From Poriferisodalis sp965208895 (GTDB lineage Bacteria > Actinomycetota > Acidimicrobiia > Acidimicrobiales > Poriferisodalaceae), in NCBI RefSeq assembly GCF_965208895.1, contig NZ_OZ242363.1, positions 1,798,001 through 1,862,000 on the forward strand: DNA of 64,000 bases, in the 5' to 3' direction. The position numbers were made by a program, and so were the translations under genes. How positions within the stretch are numbered: the first letter of the stretch is position 1; each line of letters begins with the position of its first letter. Positions 8,138 through 16,761 of this stretch are shown here, in pieces. The notes under the pieces are model-generated. The model ran no database searches, had not been told where the DNA came from, and saw only the letters and a list, made by a program, of their open reading frames with translations.

Positions 8138-8676
8138 GCCGGCTGGCCGCCGCAGGCACCCGGCGTCGCCGCATGGACCAGACGGGCTCTGGCACCGCCA
8201 TCGGCGTGGCGGTGATCTACCCGATGCTGATCGTGGTGATTGTGGCATTGAACGCCGTCATCTCCGCCAGCCGCACCGAGCATTCCCTCCAAGCAGCCGC
8301 CGACCGGGCAGCGCGCTCCGCATCGCTGTGCTGCGAGCTGGTCGACGACGCCCGGGACACAGCCCGGCGCAGCCTGTCTGCCGACTTCTTGCAGTGCGTC
8401 AACGACGCCGCCGAAGAGTCCGAGATCGACTTCTTCGATGTCAGCGGCAGCCGGATGCTGCCAACTCCCATCCCGAAAGACGCTTCCGACAAAGGCGAAC
8501 CCAAGGTCGAACGGCTTCGTGTGCCGCCGGCGGGCACCGTGCAGGTGCATGTGACGTGCACGCTGTCGGCGGGCGCTTGGGGCCGCATGTTCGCCGGCCC
8601 CGCAGGCGTGCAGCGGCACGCCGTCGGCCAAGCCATCGTCGATCCGTACCGCTCCCGGCTCATCCCGGTCCAATGA
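8131..8676 (+). CDS. TadE-like pseudopilin 2
   Basis: A protein of 181 residues starting at an ATG inside the previous stop. The basic N-terminus (RRRRMDQTGSGTAIGVAVIY) leads into a single membrane helix (PMLIVVIVALNAVISA) and then SRTEHSLQAAADRAARSASL, the pseudopilin layout. Paired cysteines (CCELV and a later QCVND) lie in the exported part. The middle gene of three overlapping pseudopilin genes. No export ATPase or platform protein lies in the window, so the assembly machinery must be elsewhere. Confidence 0.7.
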   Translation: MLSRLAAAGTRRRRMDQTGSGTAIGVAVIYPMLIVVIVALNAVISASRTEHSLQAAADRAARSASLCCELVDDARDTARRSLSADFLQCVNDAAEESEIDFFDVSGSRMLPTPIPKDASDKGEPKVERLRVPPAGTVQVHVTCTLSAGAWGRMFAGPAGVQRHAVGQAIVDPYRSRLIPVQ

Positions 8677-9218
8677 GCACTGCAAGCGCCCGGCGCCGAC
8701 GCACTGCACCTAAGGCCAACGCCGGTCGGCGCCTGCACACCCTCAAGTGCGCCATGAGGGGCGGCGACGAGCGCGGCGACTTCGCGATCTTCATCGCGGT
8801 GATCGCGGCGGCGCTGCTGCTGTTCGGCAGCATCGCCTATGACGCCCCGCGGCTGATGACGGCGCGCCAGCACGCCGTCCACGCCGCCAACGAGGCAGCG
8901 CGTGCGGCTGCGGCCACCATTGCGGCCGGAGGCACGCTCAGCGACAGCCGAGATGTGGCCGACTTCGTGCTCAGCAGCAGGCTGTCGCCGTACGGCGCGA
9001 CCATCAGTCGCCTCGGCAACCTGCACTGCGTCGGCAATCGGGTGGAGGTGGCCGTCTCGACTTGGTATTCGAACCGCTCGCCGCTGGGAGTGTTCCGCGA
9101 GCGGCAGCCCATCACCGCGCGTGGCGCGGCCGAGGCGGTGCTTACCGGCCCCGACGGGCAGCCCACAGCGCTGCGGCATCTGCCCGAGTGCCCGCTGGTG
9201 AGCGCAGGCGGGCCGTGA
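8673..9218 (+). CDS. TadE/TadG-like pseudopilin 3
   Basis: A protein of 181 residues whose ATG overlaps the preceding TGA (ATGA). The segment GGDERGDFAIFIAVIAAALLL places Glu and Gly before the membrane helix, as in the other two, and is followed by TARQHAVHAANEAARAAAAT. The exported part contains NLHCVGNRVEVAVSTWYSNR. It probably forms a pilus-associated complex with the two upstream pseudopilins. It ends one base into the lipoprotein start, continuing the overlapping operon. Confidence 0.7.
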   Translation: MSTASARRRRTAPKANAGRRLHTLKCAMRGGDERGDFAIFIAVIAAALLLFGSIAYDAPRLMTARQHAVHAANEAARAAAATIAAGGTLSDSRDVADFVLSSRLSPYGATISRLGNLHCVGNRVEVAVSTWYSNRSPLGVFRERQPITARGAAEAVLTGPDGQPTALRHLPECPLVSAGGP

Positions 9219-10321
9219 TGACTGCGAGGCGCCGGGTGACTGCGCTCGCGGCGGGCGCGGTGATGCTGTGCTTGACGGCTGCCTGCACCAGCACCGCTGC
9301 GGGCCTTGACGGTTCGCACAACGGCGCCGCCGCACAGGTGCCAGGCGATTCGCTCGCGGCGGCCGGCACGCAGGAGGCCCAACGGCCGCTGGTCGTGGAG
9401 GCGCCACGGGCCTCAGGCGCTGCCTGGCTCGACGCCGCCGCCGATCCGCGCACACCCCAAGGCGCAGCGCGGGCACGCCACCTGCCGCGCTGGACGCCGG
9501 ATCTCGACGGCGCGTTCCCGCCAGCGGTGTGCGGCAGCTCGTGGGAGCTCGACGCCATCGCCGAGCCGGCACACGACATCGACATCGGCGCCTACGGAGA
9601 CCCCGCCGCCATGGCTGCGCTGGCAGTCATGCGATATGAGCACCTGCTGTCGCGCGCCATGGCCGCGCCCAGTGCCCTGGCGCAGCTGTGCGTCGCGGTC
9701 GCCTCAGTCGACCCCGCCCGCCGTGAGGCACTCGCCGACATCGCGCCGCTGATCGACCGTGCGCCCGCCCCCGGCGCAGACACCAGCGGCGCAGACCTGC
9801 CGGTCGTGCTCGACTTGCTCGAGGCGCCATGTGCGCCTGAGGATCGCCGGGAGGGCCGTGGCACAGGCGCATCGGCCGCTGCGAGTGTCGACTGCGTCAC
9901 GAGCATCCCCACGACGGTTCTGGTGATCGCCCTCGGACCCTCGGCGGGGCTGGCTGCGGCGTGCATCCCGGCTCAGCCCCCCAGCGGTGACCCGGCGACG
10001 ACCGAGGCAGATCCCGGCGACCCTGAGCCGTCCGGTGCGCTGCCCGCTGTGCTGCGGGCCTATGAGCTCGTGCCGGCTCGGGGCATCGAGGATGCCGTGA
10101 TCGACATTTCCTACCGGGTGGCCCGCACCAGCGAGCGGCCCGCTGCCGACTGCTCGAGCATGGCAGCATGGGCGGCCGAGTGGGACCGGCAGGTCCACGA
10201 GTGGCTCGCGGAGGGCCAGGTGTGGCAGCCCATGAGCACAGCGGTCACGCTCGAGCAGCTGTGCGGTGCCCGAGACGAGCCTGACGTCGGCGAATGCCCT
10301 GCGGACTGGGGCGCTCCATGA
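9218..10321 (+). CDS. Putative lipoprotein of the TadE-like cluster
   Basis: A protein of 367 residues. MTARRRVTALAAGAVMLCLT then AACTSTAAG is a lipoprotein signal peptide with an LTAAC lipobox (Cys about 24). The mature part has several Cys residues (VCGSSWELD, LCVAVAS, DCVTS, CGARDE, ECPADW), suggesting disulfide bonds outside the cell. No catalytic family was recognised. Translational coupling to the pseudopilin genes suggests an envelope role linked to the pilus. A GTG three bases earlier is an alternative start. Confidence 0.6.
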   Translation: MTARRRVTALAAGAVMLCLTAACTSTAAGLDGSHNGAAAQVPGDSLAAAGTQEAQRPLVVEAPRASGAAWLDAAADPRTPQGAARARHLPRWTPDLDGAFPPAVCGSSWELDAIAEPAHDIDIGAYGDPAAMAALAVMRYEHLLSRAMAAPSALAQLCVAVASVDPARREALADIAPLIDRAPAPGADTSGADLPVVLDLLEAPCAPEDRREGRGTGASAAASVDCVTSIPTTVLVIALGPSAGLAAACIPAQPPSGDPATTEADPGDPEPSGALPAVLRAYELVPARGIEDAVIDISYRVARTSERPAADCSSMAAWAAEWDRQVHEWLAEGQVWQPMSTAVTLEQLCGARDEPDVGECPADWGAP

Positions 10322-10442
10322 GGCGGCGCGCGCAGCGAGGGCTGCAACCGGTACCGACACCGCGGCGTGCCCCGCAGACTGCGAGGTAGCGTCGGCTGTG
10401 AGACGCGAACACGCCGCCCAGCAGCGAACGAGGGGGAGCGCC

Positions 10443-13394
10443 ATGGCCAGAAGGCTGATCGGTGCGCTGATCGCAGTGACGCTGGTGCTGTCGCCTTGGG
10501 AGTCCGGTCTGCTGCCCGAGCCGCTGCATCGTCTCGGCGCGGCGCCTGCGCAGGCACAGCAGCCCGGCCCGGCAGTCGTCGACGGCAATGCGCAGCCCTG
10601 CGAGATCTCGCAGGACGACCAGCGGCCGGGGCCGGGGCCGGGGCAGTACAGACCGAAGTGGACGCTGTACGACAAGGGAATGTACGGCGGTCTGACGCCC
10701 GATGAGCTCAATAAGCAGTCGCCGCTGTGCTGGGTGAAGACCCACCCGCCGTGTCCGTGGAACCCCGTGGGCGATGGTTTCATGGAACTGCTCGAGGACG
10801 GAAGGGACCTATGCAATGCGGGGGCCACAAACAACAACGCACCTGACTGGGTCACGGCGTGCCTTCGGGTAAATGCAGACGGCTATCGGGTCGACGACGA
10901 CGCCAAACCGGTCAACAACGACGGCAGTCCGGCTCAGGACGGCAACCCCACCGAACGCTTCGTGAAGAACCCCAGCGATACAGGCATTTCGGGGTTCGTG
11001 AACCACTACGAGGTGATAGACGGGGAGCCGACCTGCACGCTCCTGTTTCCGCCGGACTGCAGGACAGAGTCCCCCCGTGATCAGTCCCGGTGGCAGGGGC
11101 CGGGGCTGTACAGAGTCAGCCGCGATGCGTGCCGGGGCTACATGCGCCGCACATGGGACTGCCCGACGACGCATCCGGTCGCGTTGAACCAATTCAACCG
11201 GTGCGGTGGCAGATCGACAGTCAACACGTCGTCAGGCCACCCGGCCTGCGACCAGAATTCGCCGGTGGCCGTCATCGACTGCGAGGATTACGTCGGCGCG
11301 GATTTCGTGGCAAACCCGGCCGCGACCGCGTGCGAGGAGTTCGACCAACGCCACCACATGGCGCACCCCACCGCCGAGCCGCCGCTCGACACCTTCTTCG
11401 CGGCGGCGAACGCTCACTGGTGTACCTATGGGGTCATGCACGTGCACCTCAAGTGCGAACGCAGCAATCCGTCAGATCCCGACTGCGACCCGCAGCGCAC
11501 AGCAGTGTGCATCATGCGTTCGAGCGACATCGGCGGCTGCGACGGCGTGGCCCACCGGATGATCTGCAGCGACTTGCAGGCCGCCTACGAGACCGCTCGC
11601 GGACAGTCGCCGCTCGACCAACTCGCCGTCGAGCGGACCTTGCGACGGCTGCGGGAGAACGATTGCAGACCCTGCGTCTTCCTGCCGTTCAGCGACGCGC
11701 CGGTCTGCAACCCGCACGGTCTCGCACCGACACCGGTACCGAGCGCGATCGGCAAAGCGACAGCCGGCGATGTCAGAGTCGAAGCCGTCGACTTCCAACT
11801 CTTCGCTTGGGACCTCGACCCAAAGAATCGCGGAGCGGAAGCCAACCGCAGGTATTACTTCGTGGATGATTCGGCGATATTTGCGAGATTTGCCCGGATG
11901 AGCTACACCGACCACAGCCTATGCAATCATTGGCGCAAACAGATGGAAAAAGACATGAAGAATGGGCGCCGACCTGACTATTCCAAGTACCCGAGCAATG
12001 ATCCAACCGATCCCACGTTCAGATATCACACCCTGCACGACGAATGCAAGCAGCTTCTCTGCAGCAGCCCTACGGTAGGTCGCGTCGACTGGAGATCGGA
12101 ACACATGTCTGGTTTGGCCGTCATCGGCACGCCGCTCATCATGACTATCGACGATATCCCGCTGAGAACGCAGACAATCAGATTTGTCGACCGGAACATA
12201 CCGGGAGGCAATAAAATTGACAATCACGGAAGCGGCGAATTTTCCACATTGAAACCTGAAAAGCGCAAGTTCTTAGTCCGATACGATCCCGTCACCGGCA
12301 GCGAGCCGTTGTTGTTCACCCGCGAGGTGTCTGACATCAGCGAACCATCTCATAGCATCAATGACGCCTACAGCAACCGAGTCGAGTGCAGCTTGCGTGA
12401 TCCGACTAACGGTCAACGCGCCGGCGACAAACGCAGGAATGTCGAGAATGTTTCGTGGTACGACGATGGCGACATACCCGAGTTCGGTCTTCTCATCACT
12501 GAACTCTGGCCAGACATCGATGCTGCCGAGATCGAGCGACTCTTCGGCGGAGATTCCCTTGCGTGGTGGGCAAATATGCTAGAGCCCGACAGGCGAAGGG
12601 CTTCCGAAGCACGGGGCTATGTCTACATTGACATGGATGCGTCCAGCGAAGCTGAGGTAACTGCAGAACGCAGTCGACGCAATTGGGTACGGATCGAAGA
12701 GATACCGTGCGAGGGCACTGTGCCAAGATCCCAAGCTTCGAGTGCCCTGAGATGCCGCTGGACGCCGAGACGATCCGGATTTTACTCAGTGCAGGCCGCA
12801 GGCGTCTGGCGGCTCCGTATCCATGAATTCGAACAATTCGTTAAGAATCCGAACGGCGGGGAACGGTTGCGATTGCTCGAACCAGACGAGCGAGCGTCAT
12901 TGGACAGACTCCTTGCCTACGATGGTTCGGATAAGGACACGGACGGACTAGATCTGGACGATATGTGCAGTCCTAGCAGTGAGCTGGAACGTAGCCGAGA
13001 TCGAGACTGCTTGATTAAAAACTTGGAATGGATGCTCGACTATAAACCACCCGATATAGCCCCCGGCATGACAGACGAGCAGAAGAAATTCATACGTGAC
13101 CAGATACAACTCATACGTGAGACAGTTCTCGCTCCAGCGGCGGGGCTCAGGAGTGATTTCAAGGGACTGCTTGACGCCACCGAGAGCACCCCTCCGGACC
13201 CTTGGGGACGAAACTGTCTGACCTTGAGGGACTTCCGATACACATGCCACCCTTATGATCCGGTCGGCAAAACGTCCGCGACCGCTGCCACAGAACCTTC
13301 GGGGCGCGCCGCCGGTTACACCACCAGCGAGCCGGTCGGCGTCATGGTTCACGGCGCCCAAGTCGTCACCCGCCGCCCAGTGGGCAGCCCGTGA
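10443..13394 (+). CDS. Large secreted cysteine-rich protein, unknown function
   Basis: A protein of 983 residues, ATG at 10443 behind GAGGGGGAG. The signal peptide MARRLIGALIAVTLVLSPWE is followed by a likely cleavage after PAQAQ near residue 38. More than twenty cysteines are scattered through about 40-450. No membrane anchor or sorting signal is visible at the end (VTRRPVGSP). Position behind three TadE-like genes and a lipoprotein suggests a pilus-associated adhesin or surface protein, but no domain is recognised. From about 11850 to 13200 the DNA is clearly richer in A and T than the first part, with codons such as AAA, AAT and ATA that the neighbours avoid. The C-terminal half may have been acquired by recombination. 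Confidence 0.65.
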   Translation: MARRLIGALIAVTLVLSPWESGLLPEPLHRLGAAPAQAQQPGPAVVDGNAQPCEISQDDQRPGPGPGQYRPKWTLYDKGMYGGLTPDELNKQSPLCWVKTHPPCPWNPVGDGFMELLEDGRDLCNAGATNNNAPDWVTACLRVNADGYRVDDDAKPVNNDGSPAQDGNPTERFVKNPSDTGISGFVNHYEVIDGEPTCTLLFPPDCRTESPRDQSRWQGPGLYRVSRDACRGYMRRTWDCPTTHPVALNQFNRCGGRSTVNTSSGHPACDQNSPVAVIDCEDYVGADFVANPAATACEEFDQRHHMAHPTAEPPLDTFFAAANAHWCTYGVMHVHLKCERSNPSDPDCDPQRTAVCIMRSSDIGGCDGVAHRMICSDLQAAYETARGQSPLDQLAVERTLRRLRENDCRPCVFLPFSDAPVCNPHGLAPTPVPSAIGKATAGDVRVEAVDFQLFAWDLDPKNRGAEANRRYYFVDDSAIFARFARMSYTDHSLCNHWRKQMEKDMKNGRRPDYSKYPSNDPTDPTFRYHTLHDECKQLLCSSPTVGRVDWRSEHMSGLAVIGTPLIMTIDDIPLRTQTIRFVDRNIPGGNKIDNHGSGEFSTLKPEKRKFLVRYDPVTGSEPLLFTREVSDISEPSHSINDAYSNRVECSLRDPTNGQRAGDKRRNVENVSWYDDGDIPEFGLLITELWPDIDAAEIERLFGGDSLAWWANMLEPDRRRASEARGYVYIDMDASSEAEVTAERSRRNWVRIEEIPCEGTVPRSQASSALRCRWTPRRSGFYSVQAAGVWRLRIHEFEQFVKNPNGGERLRLLEPDERASLDRLLAYDGSDKDTDGLDLDDMCSPSSELERSRDRDCLIKNLEWMLDYKPPDIAPGMTDEQKKFIRDQIQLIRETVLAPAAGLRSDFKGLLDATESTPPDPWGRNCLTLRDFRYTCHPYDPVGKTSATAATEPSGRAAGYTTSEPVGVMVHGAQVVTRRPVGSP

Positions 13395-13605
13395 GCGAAC
13401 CGAGCCAGGCGCCATGGTGACGCCGGGCCGATCCGCGGCGCAGACGGCCTGTTCGGCGGTGACGGCGGACGGTTTGGCCTGAGGACGCCTCGTCCGGGCC
13501 GGCGCCACGCAAGGCGGCGAAATTGGTTTGGAGGGTGCGTCGGGGTGTGCCTATGTTGCCGGATGGCGGGCCGGACGTGGGTGCGGTCCAGCATCAGGAG
13601 GCGCT

Positions 13606-14151
13606 GTGGCTACCATCGGCACTGTGTCAGGTGACGCCGACGCGGAGGTGTCGCAGGGACCCGTCGGGTCTGGCGGGGCGGATGCCCGTTTCGGGTCGGC
13701 AGGTCGCGGTGTCGGGTTGCGGCAGCGTTCGCTGTTGGTGCCGGTGCTGTCCACGGTGGTGGGGGCGCTGGTTGCGGGGGTGTTCGTGTTCGCAGCGCTG
13801 GGCTTTGCCACATTGCGCAACGACATCAAGTCTCTCGACACCAAGATCGACACCAAGATCAATGCCCTGGACACCAAGATCGATGCCCTGGACACCAAGA
13901 TCGACACCGAGATCAATGCCTTGGGCGCCCAGATGGATGCCCTGGACACCAAGATCGACACCAAGATCAATGCCCTGGACACCAAGATCGACACCAAGAT
14001 CAATGCTCTGGACACCAAGTTCGACACCAAGATCAATGCCTTGGGCGCCCAGATGGATGCCCGGTTCGCGGAGGTCGGCTTGGTGCTGCTTGACCACACC
14101 GACCGGCTGGCTCGCATCGAGGCGATCTACGCAAACCACACGCACCCGTAG
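13606..14151 (+). CDS. Membrane-anchored heptad-repeat coiled-coil protein A
   Basis: A protein of 181 residues. The start is a GTG at 13606 with AGGAGG four bases upstream; it gives M-ATIGTVSGD, matching M-TTIATMTGD of the paralogue at 14523-15170. A disordered N-terminus is followed by one membrane helix (LVPVLSTVVGALVAGVFVFA). Tandem 7-residue units of the LDTKIDT/INALDTK type come next (about 85-155), and then the shared ending LLDHTDRLARIEAI. The repeats have heptad spacing for a parallel coiled coil. The role is unknown; membrane-tethered spacers or scaffolds look like this. The 21-base DNA repeats can gain or lose units by slippage. It is convergent with its paralogue. Confidence 0.7.
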   Translation: MATIGTVSGDADAEVSQGPVGSGGADARFGSAGRGVGLRQRSLLVPVLSTVVGALVAGVFVFAALGFATLRNDIKSLDTKIDTKINALDTKIDALDTKIDTEINALGAQMDALDTKIDTKINALDTKIDTKINALDTKFDTKINALGAQMDARFAEVGLVLLDHTDRLARIEAIYANHTHP

Positions 14152-14220
14152 GCTTTGAGGCCCCGCACGGGCAGACGCATCACCGCGCCGCGCAACCGCC
14201 CAATAAAAGGTGGAGTCATC

Positions 14221-14265
14221 GCCGAGCGCAGGACCGGACCGTAACCCCCTGGCTGGAGGCCCCGG
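14221..14265 (+). repeat. 45-bp repeat, copy 2
   Basis: Same sequence as 4351-4395 with two differences near its right end. It lies between coiled-coil gene A and the TadE fragment. Read on the minus strand, both copies give the peptide SQGVTVRSCARR, but no gene uses it here. Confidence 0.75.
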
Positions 14266-14432
14266 CAGCTCGCCCTGAGCTGTGATCAGCCCGAGGTGGG
14301 CCGCTGCGCTGGTCGCGGCGCGCGCCATCGAGAACAGCGTCATGTGCGGCGCCATCAGCACCGTCAGCAGCACACCGCCGAACAGGATCGCGACCGGGAA
14401 GACCTCGCCTCGCTCGTCGCAGCGCCGACGGG
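14262..14432 (-). pseudogene. Decayed fragment of a TadE-like pseudopilin gene
   Basis: The minus strand reads RRRCDERGEVFPVAILFGGV, a hydrophobic helix, and SMARAATSAAAHLGLITAQG. This is the same order as 7650-7820 in TadE-like gene 1, with clear nucleotide similarity along about 170 bases. The exported C-terminal half and the proper N-terminus are missing. The frame runs on into unrelated sequence antisense to coiled-coil gene A. It is a truncated duplicate, hemmed in by the 45-bp repeat and dispersed-repeat copy R2. Confidence 0.8.
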
Positions 14433-14439
14433 TGAGCCC

Positions 14440-14533
14440 TTCCGTTGTCGCACCTGTCGTTCCCAAGCCCTTGTTCGCTGTCGCTCACAGCCCAGGCTCG
14501 GGCCACGGCTTTGCCTATCGGATCAGAGCTGAG
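14440..14533 (-). repeat. Dispersed ~90-bp repeat, copy R2
   Basis: On the minus strand it contains CCGATAGGCAAAGCCGTGGC and then GTGAGCGACAGCGAACAAG and GACAGGTGCGACAAC, the same block order as R1. It touches the stop codon of the coiled-coil B gene at its right end and the TadE fragment at its left end. Confidence 0.75.
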
Positions 14534-15170
14534 GGTGCGTGTGAGCGTGGTCGTTGTGGACTGCTTCGATGCGGGCGAGCCGGTCGGTGTGGTCAAGCAA
14601 AACGGTGTCGATCCGCACCAAGCGCTCGTCGACCTGGACGATTCGTCCGTCGATCTGAGCGAAACGCTCGTCGACCTGAGCGAGCCGCTCGTCGATCTGA
14701 GCGAAGCGCTGGTCGACCTGGGCGAAGCGCTCGTCGATCTGATCGAATCGCTCGTCGACTTGGGCGAATCGCTCGTCGACTTGGGCGAAGCGCTCGTCGA
14801 CTTGGGCGAAGCGCTCGTCGACTTGGGCGAAACCTGCTTCCATCTGGTCGCGAAGCAGGTCGACGTCGGTGCGCACACCGGCGATTTCGTCGGTGATCTT
14901 TCGGTCGAGATCGGTGCGGACGTTCGCGATGTCGCTGCGCAGGACGTTGAAACCGACAGCGGCGATGCTGAACACGCCGATGATGAGCGCTCCGATGACG
15001 GTTGCGAGCACGGGCGCCAAGGCGGAGCGCTGCTGCGCCCCAGACGCAGCGTCGGCGTGCGCTGGCGCGGTCTGCGTTCGGCCCGGGCGCGCAGCGGGTG
15101 CTGCGGTCTCGTCGGCGTCCGGCTCGGCAGCGTCGTCGGTGTCGCCGGTCATGGTTGCGATGGTAGTCAA
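14523..15170 (-). CDS. Membrane-anchored heptad-repeat coiled-coil protein B
   Basis: A protein of 215 residues. The start is probably TTG at 15170 with GGGAGG upstream, giving M-TTIATMTGD as in paralogue A. The order is: acidic disordered N-terminus, membrane helix (ALAPVLATVIGALIIGVFSI), a linker with NVRTDLDRKITDEI, then about twelve near-perfect 7-residue units of the type QVDERFA (about 115-195), then LLDHTDRLARIEAV. The repeat is a 21-base tandem DNA repeat, prone to copy-number change. The same architecture as A with a different heptad suggests repeat units that evolve or expand independently. Function unknown. The first 93-bp repeat of the R-M cassette lies just upstream and may carry its promoter. 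Confidence 0.75.
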   Translation of the reverse strand: MTTIATMTGDTDDAAEPDADETAAPAARPGRTQTAPAHADAASGAQQRSALAPVLATVIGALIIGVFSIAAVGFNVLRSDIANVRTDLDRKITDEIAGVRTDVDLLRDQMEAGFAQVDERFAQVDERFAQVDERFAQVDERFDQIDERFAQVDQRFAQIDERLAQVDERFAQIDGRIVQVDERLVRIDTVLLDHTDRLARIEAVHNDHAHTHPQL

Positions 15171-15177
15171 GGCGCCT

Positions 15178-15270
15178 CCCTCGATTGGCCTGCCCGCCGA
15201 CGGGCACGGTGCCAGATGACCGTGCACGGGAAGGTAGGCGCTTCGCTGCGCTGCGGCCAAGCCGATTTCG
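15178..15270 (+). repeat. 93-bp direct repeat, left copy, flanking an R-M cassette
   Basis: Matches 17670-17762 over 93 positions with three differences by eye. It contains CCTGCCCGCCGACGGGCA, a small hairpin, and TGCGCTGCGGCCAAGCCGAT. It occupies the upstream region of coiled-coil gene B, so this is probably the original target site and the right copy its duplication. Confidence 0.9.
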
Positions 15271-15299
15271 GTGTCACACCCTCTTGCCATCATGGGGAC

Positions 15300-15656
15300 A
15301 TGGCGAAGAACGCTCCCGGCAAGCACTACCGCAAGGGACTCACTCTCACCGCGCTGTTCGAGATGTTCCCTGACGACAAGACCGCTGAGGCATGGTTCGC
15401 CGCGAAGCGGTGGGGTGGCGACATCACCTGCCCGCGTTGTGGGCACGATGACGTGCAGACGGGAGCGGCGCACAAGACGATGCCGTACCGCTGCCGCGGG
15501 AAGGATTGCCGCAAGCGATTCAGCGTCAAGACCGGCACCGAACAGCAGATGGCGACCGTCGCCGCAGGCATGGACGGGAAGCGGCTGACCTACGCCGATC
15601 TGACCGCCGATGTGGTTGGCGCCGTTGCCGAGGCTGACCGTTCCGAGCCGTGGTAG
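15300..15656 (+). pseudogene. Internally deleted IS1595-family transposase
   Basis: The 118 residues begin MAKNAPGKHYRKGLTLTALF, then CPRCGHDD and YRCRGKDCRKRFSVKTGT. This is the N-terminal zinc ribbon (C-x2-C and C-x4-C) of IS1595/ISXO2-like transposases. The next residues, EQQMATVAAGMDGKRLTYAD, correspond to the extreme C-terminus of that family. The roughly 200-residue DDE catalytic domain between them is absent, and the reading frame is kept. It cannot transpose by itself but might still bind DNA. It lies inside the 93-bp repeats, directly before the methyltransferase. Confidence 0.8.
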
Positions 15657-15750
15657 GGCCGACATAATCCCGCCGATCTCGGAGTTCTGTAGCTATGTCC
15701 ACTACCGTTGCGCCTATGGCGCACGCACTCGATCTCATGCGGAGCGCACC

Positions 15751-16761
15751 ATGAACGCCACGACAGAACGCAAGCTCGCACTGCGAGCCGCGGTGAATGA
15801 ATGGATCGGCGGCAGCTTCCCGGAACACCGAATGCTGCTCAGCCACGACGCACCCGTGTACGAACCGCAGGCTGACGCGTGGTCGGTGAAGCTCACCACG
15901 AAGCGCAACGGCGTGCCTGCGGTGCATCTCGGCTCACTGCTGGTAGCCCATGACGCGTCGATCATCGAAGCGCCCGTGCCCGCCAACGTGCTCGCACGTC
16001 TGCCCGACCATGCCACGCCTGAGACGCCCCGAGATGCTGTAATCGGCGACTGGTACGCGTTCCACTGCGGTGACGGCATCGAGGCAGCCGCAGCCATGCC
16101 GGACCGCAGCATTGACCTGCTGCTCACTGACCCGCCCTATGGCATCTCGAAGCGGTACACCTGCGAAACCCAGGTACCGCGTCGTCTCCGCAATGACGGC
16201 TCTGACTTCATCATGCCCAAGGGCCACTTCGGTGACTGGGACGAAGCAATCGACCCCCACGCGTGGACATCGGTAGTGCTGCCCAAGGTCGCAGGATGGG
16301 CGGTCACGTTCTGCGCGCAAGCACAGATCGGCACCTACTGCGACATCTTCACCGAGCACGGACTGGTAGCGGTCGGGCCGATGGTGTGGCAGAAGACCAA
16401 CCCGGTGCCGTTCAACCACAAGTACAAGCCCGTCAACGCGTGGGAGGCTGTCGTGGTCGGCAAGCGGCCCAGCACGCCGTTCAACGGCGAGATGGTGCAC
16501 AACGTGTTCGTTCACAAGTCGCCGTCACCGCAGCAGCGCATCCACCCCACACAGAAACCGCTCCCGCTGGTAGCCGAGTTCGTGGACCTGTTCAGCGAGC
16601 CGAACGGTCTGGTGTTCGACCCGTTCGCCGGATCAGCCACAACCGTCATCGCTGCACGTCAGCACGGCCGTCGCGGCATCGGCTACGAACTCGACCCGAT
16701 GCTGTTCGCGCTCGCCGCTGAGCGTGTCGACGCCGAGCTTGGCAAGATGTCGCTTCTGTGA
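15751..16761 (+). CDS. DNA adenine/N4-cytosine methyltransferase of R-M system 1
   Basis: A protein of 336 residues from ATG 15751 (GGAG seven bases upstream). The catalytic DPPYGI motif lies near residue 129. The S-adenosylmethionine motif DPFAGSATT lies in the C-terminal part after HPTQKPLPL. Catalytic motif first and AdoMet motif last is the beta-class order of amino-methyltransferases. It modifies A-N6 or C-N4 in its recognition site to protect host DNA. It overlaps the next gene at GTGA (16758-16761), so modification and restriction are co-translated. The N-terminal 110 residues may contribute to target recognition. Confidence 0.85.
   Translation: MNATTERKLALRAAVNEWIGGSFPEHRMLLSHDAPVYEPQADAWSVKLTTKRNGVPAVHLGSLLVAHDASIIEAPVPANVLARLPDHATPETPRDAVIGDWYAFHCGDGIEAAAAMPDRSIDLLLTDPPYGISKRYTCETQVPRRLRNDGSDFIMPKGHFGDWDEAIDPHAWTSVVLPKVAGWAVTFCAQAQIGTYCDIFTEHGLVAVGPMVWQKTNPVPFNHKYKPVNAWEAVVVGKRPSTPFNGEMVHNVFVHKSPSPQQRIHPTQKPLPLVAEFVDLFSEPNGLVFDPFAGSATTVIAARQHGRRGIGYELDPMLFALAAERVDAELGKMSLL

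Noticed and set aside
14641..14830. Regular 21-bp units that look like a CRISPR array
   Set aside because: The units are contiguous without spacers and encode heptads of a coiled-coil protein.
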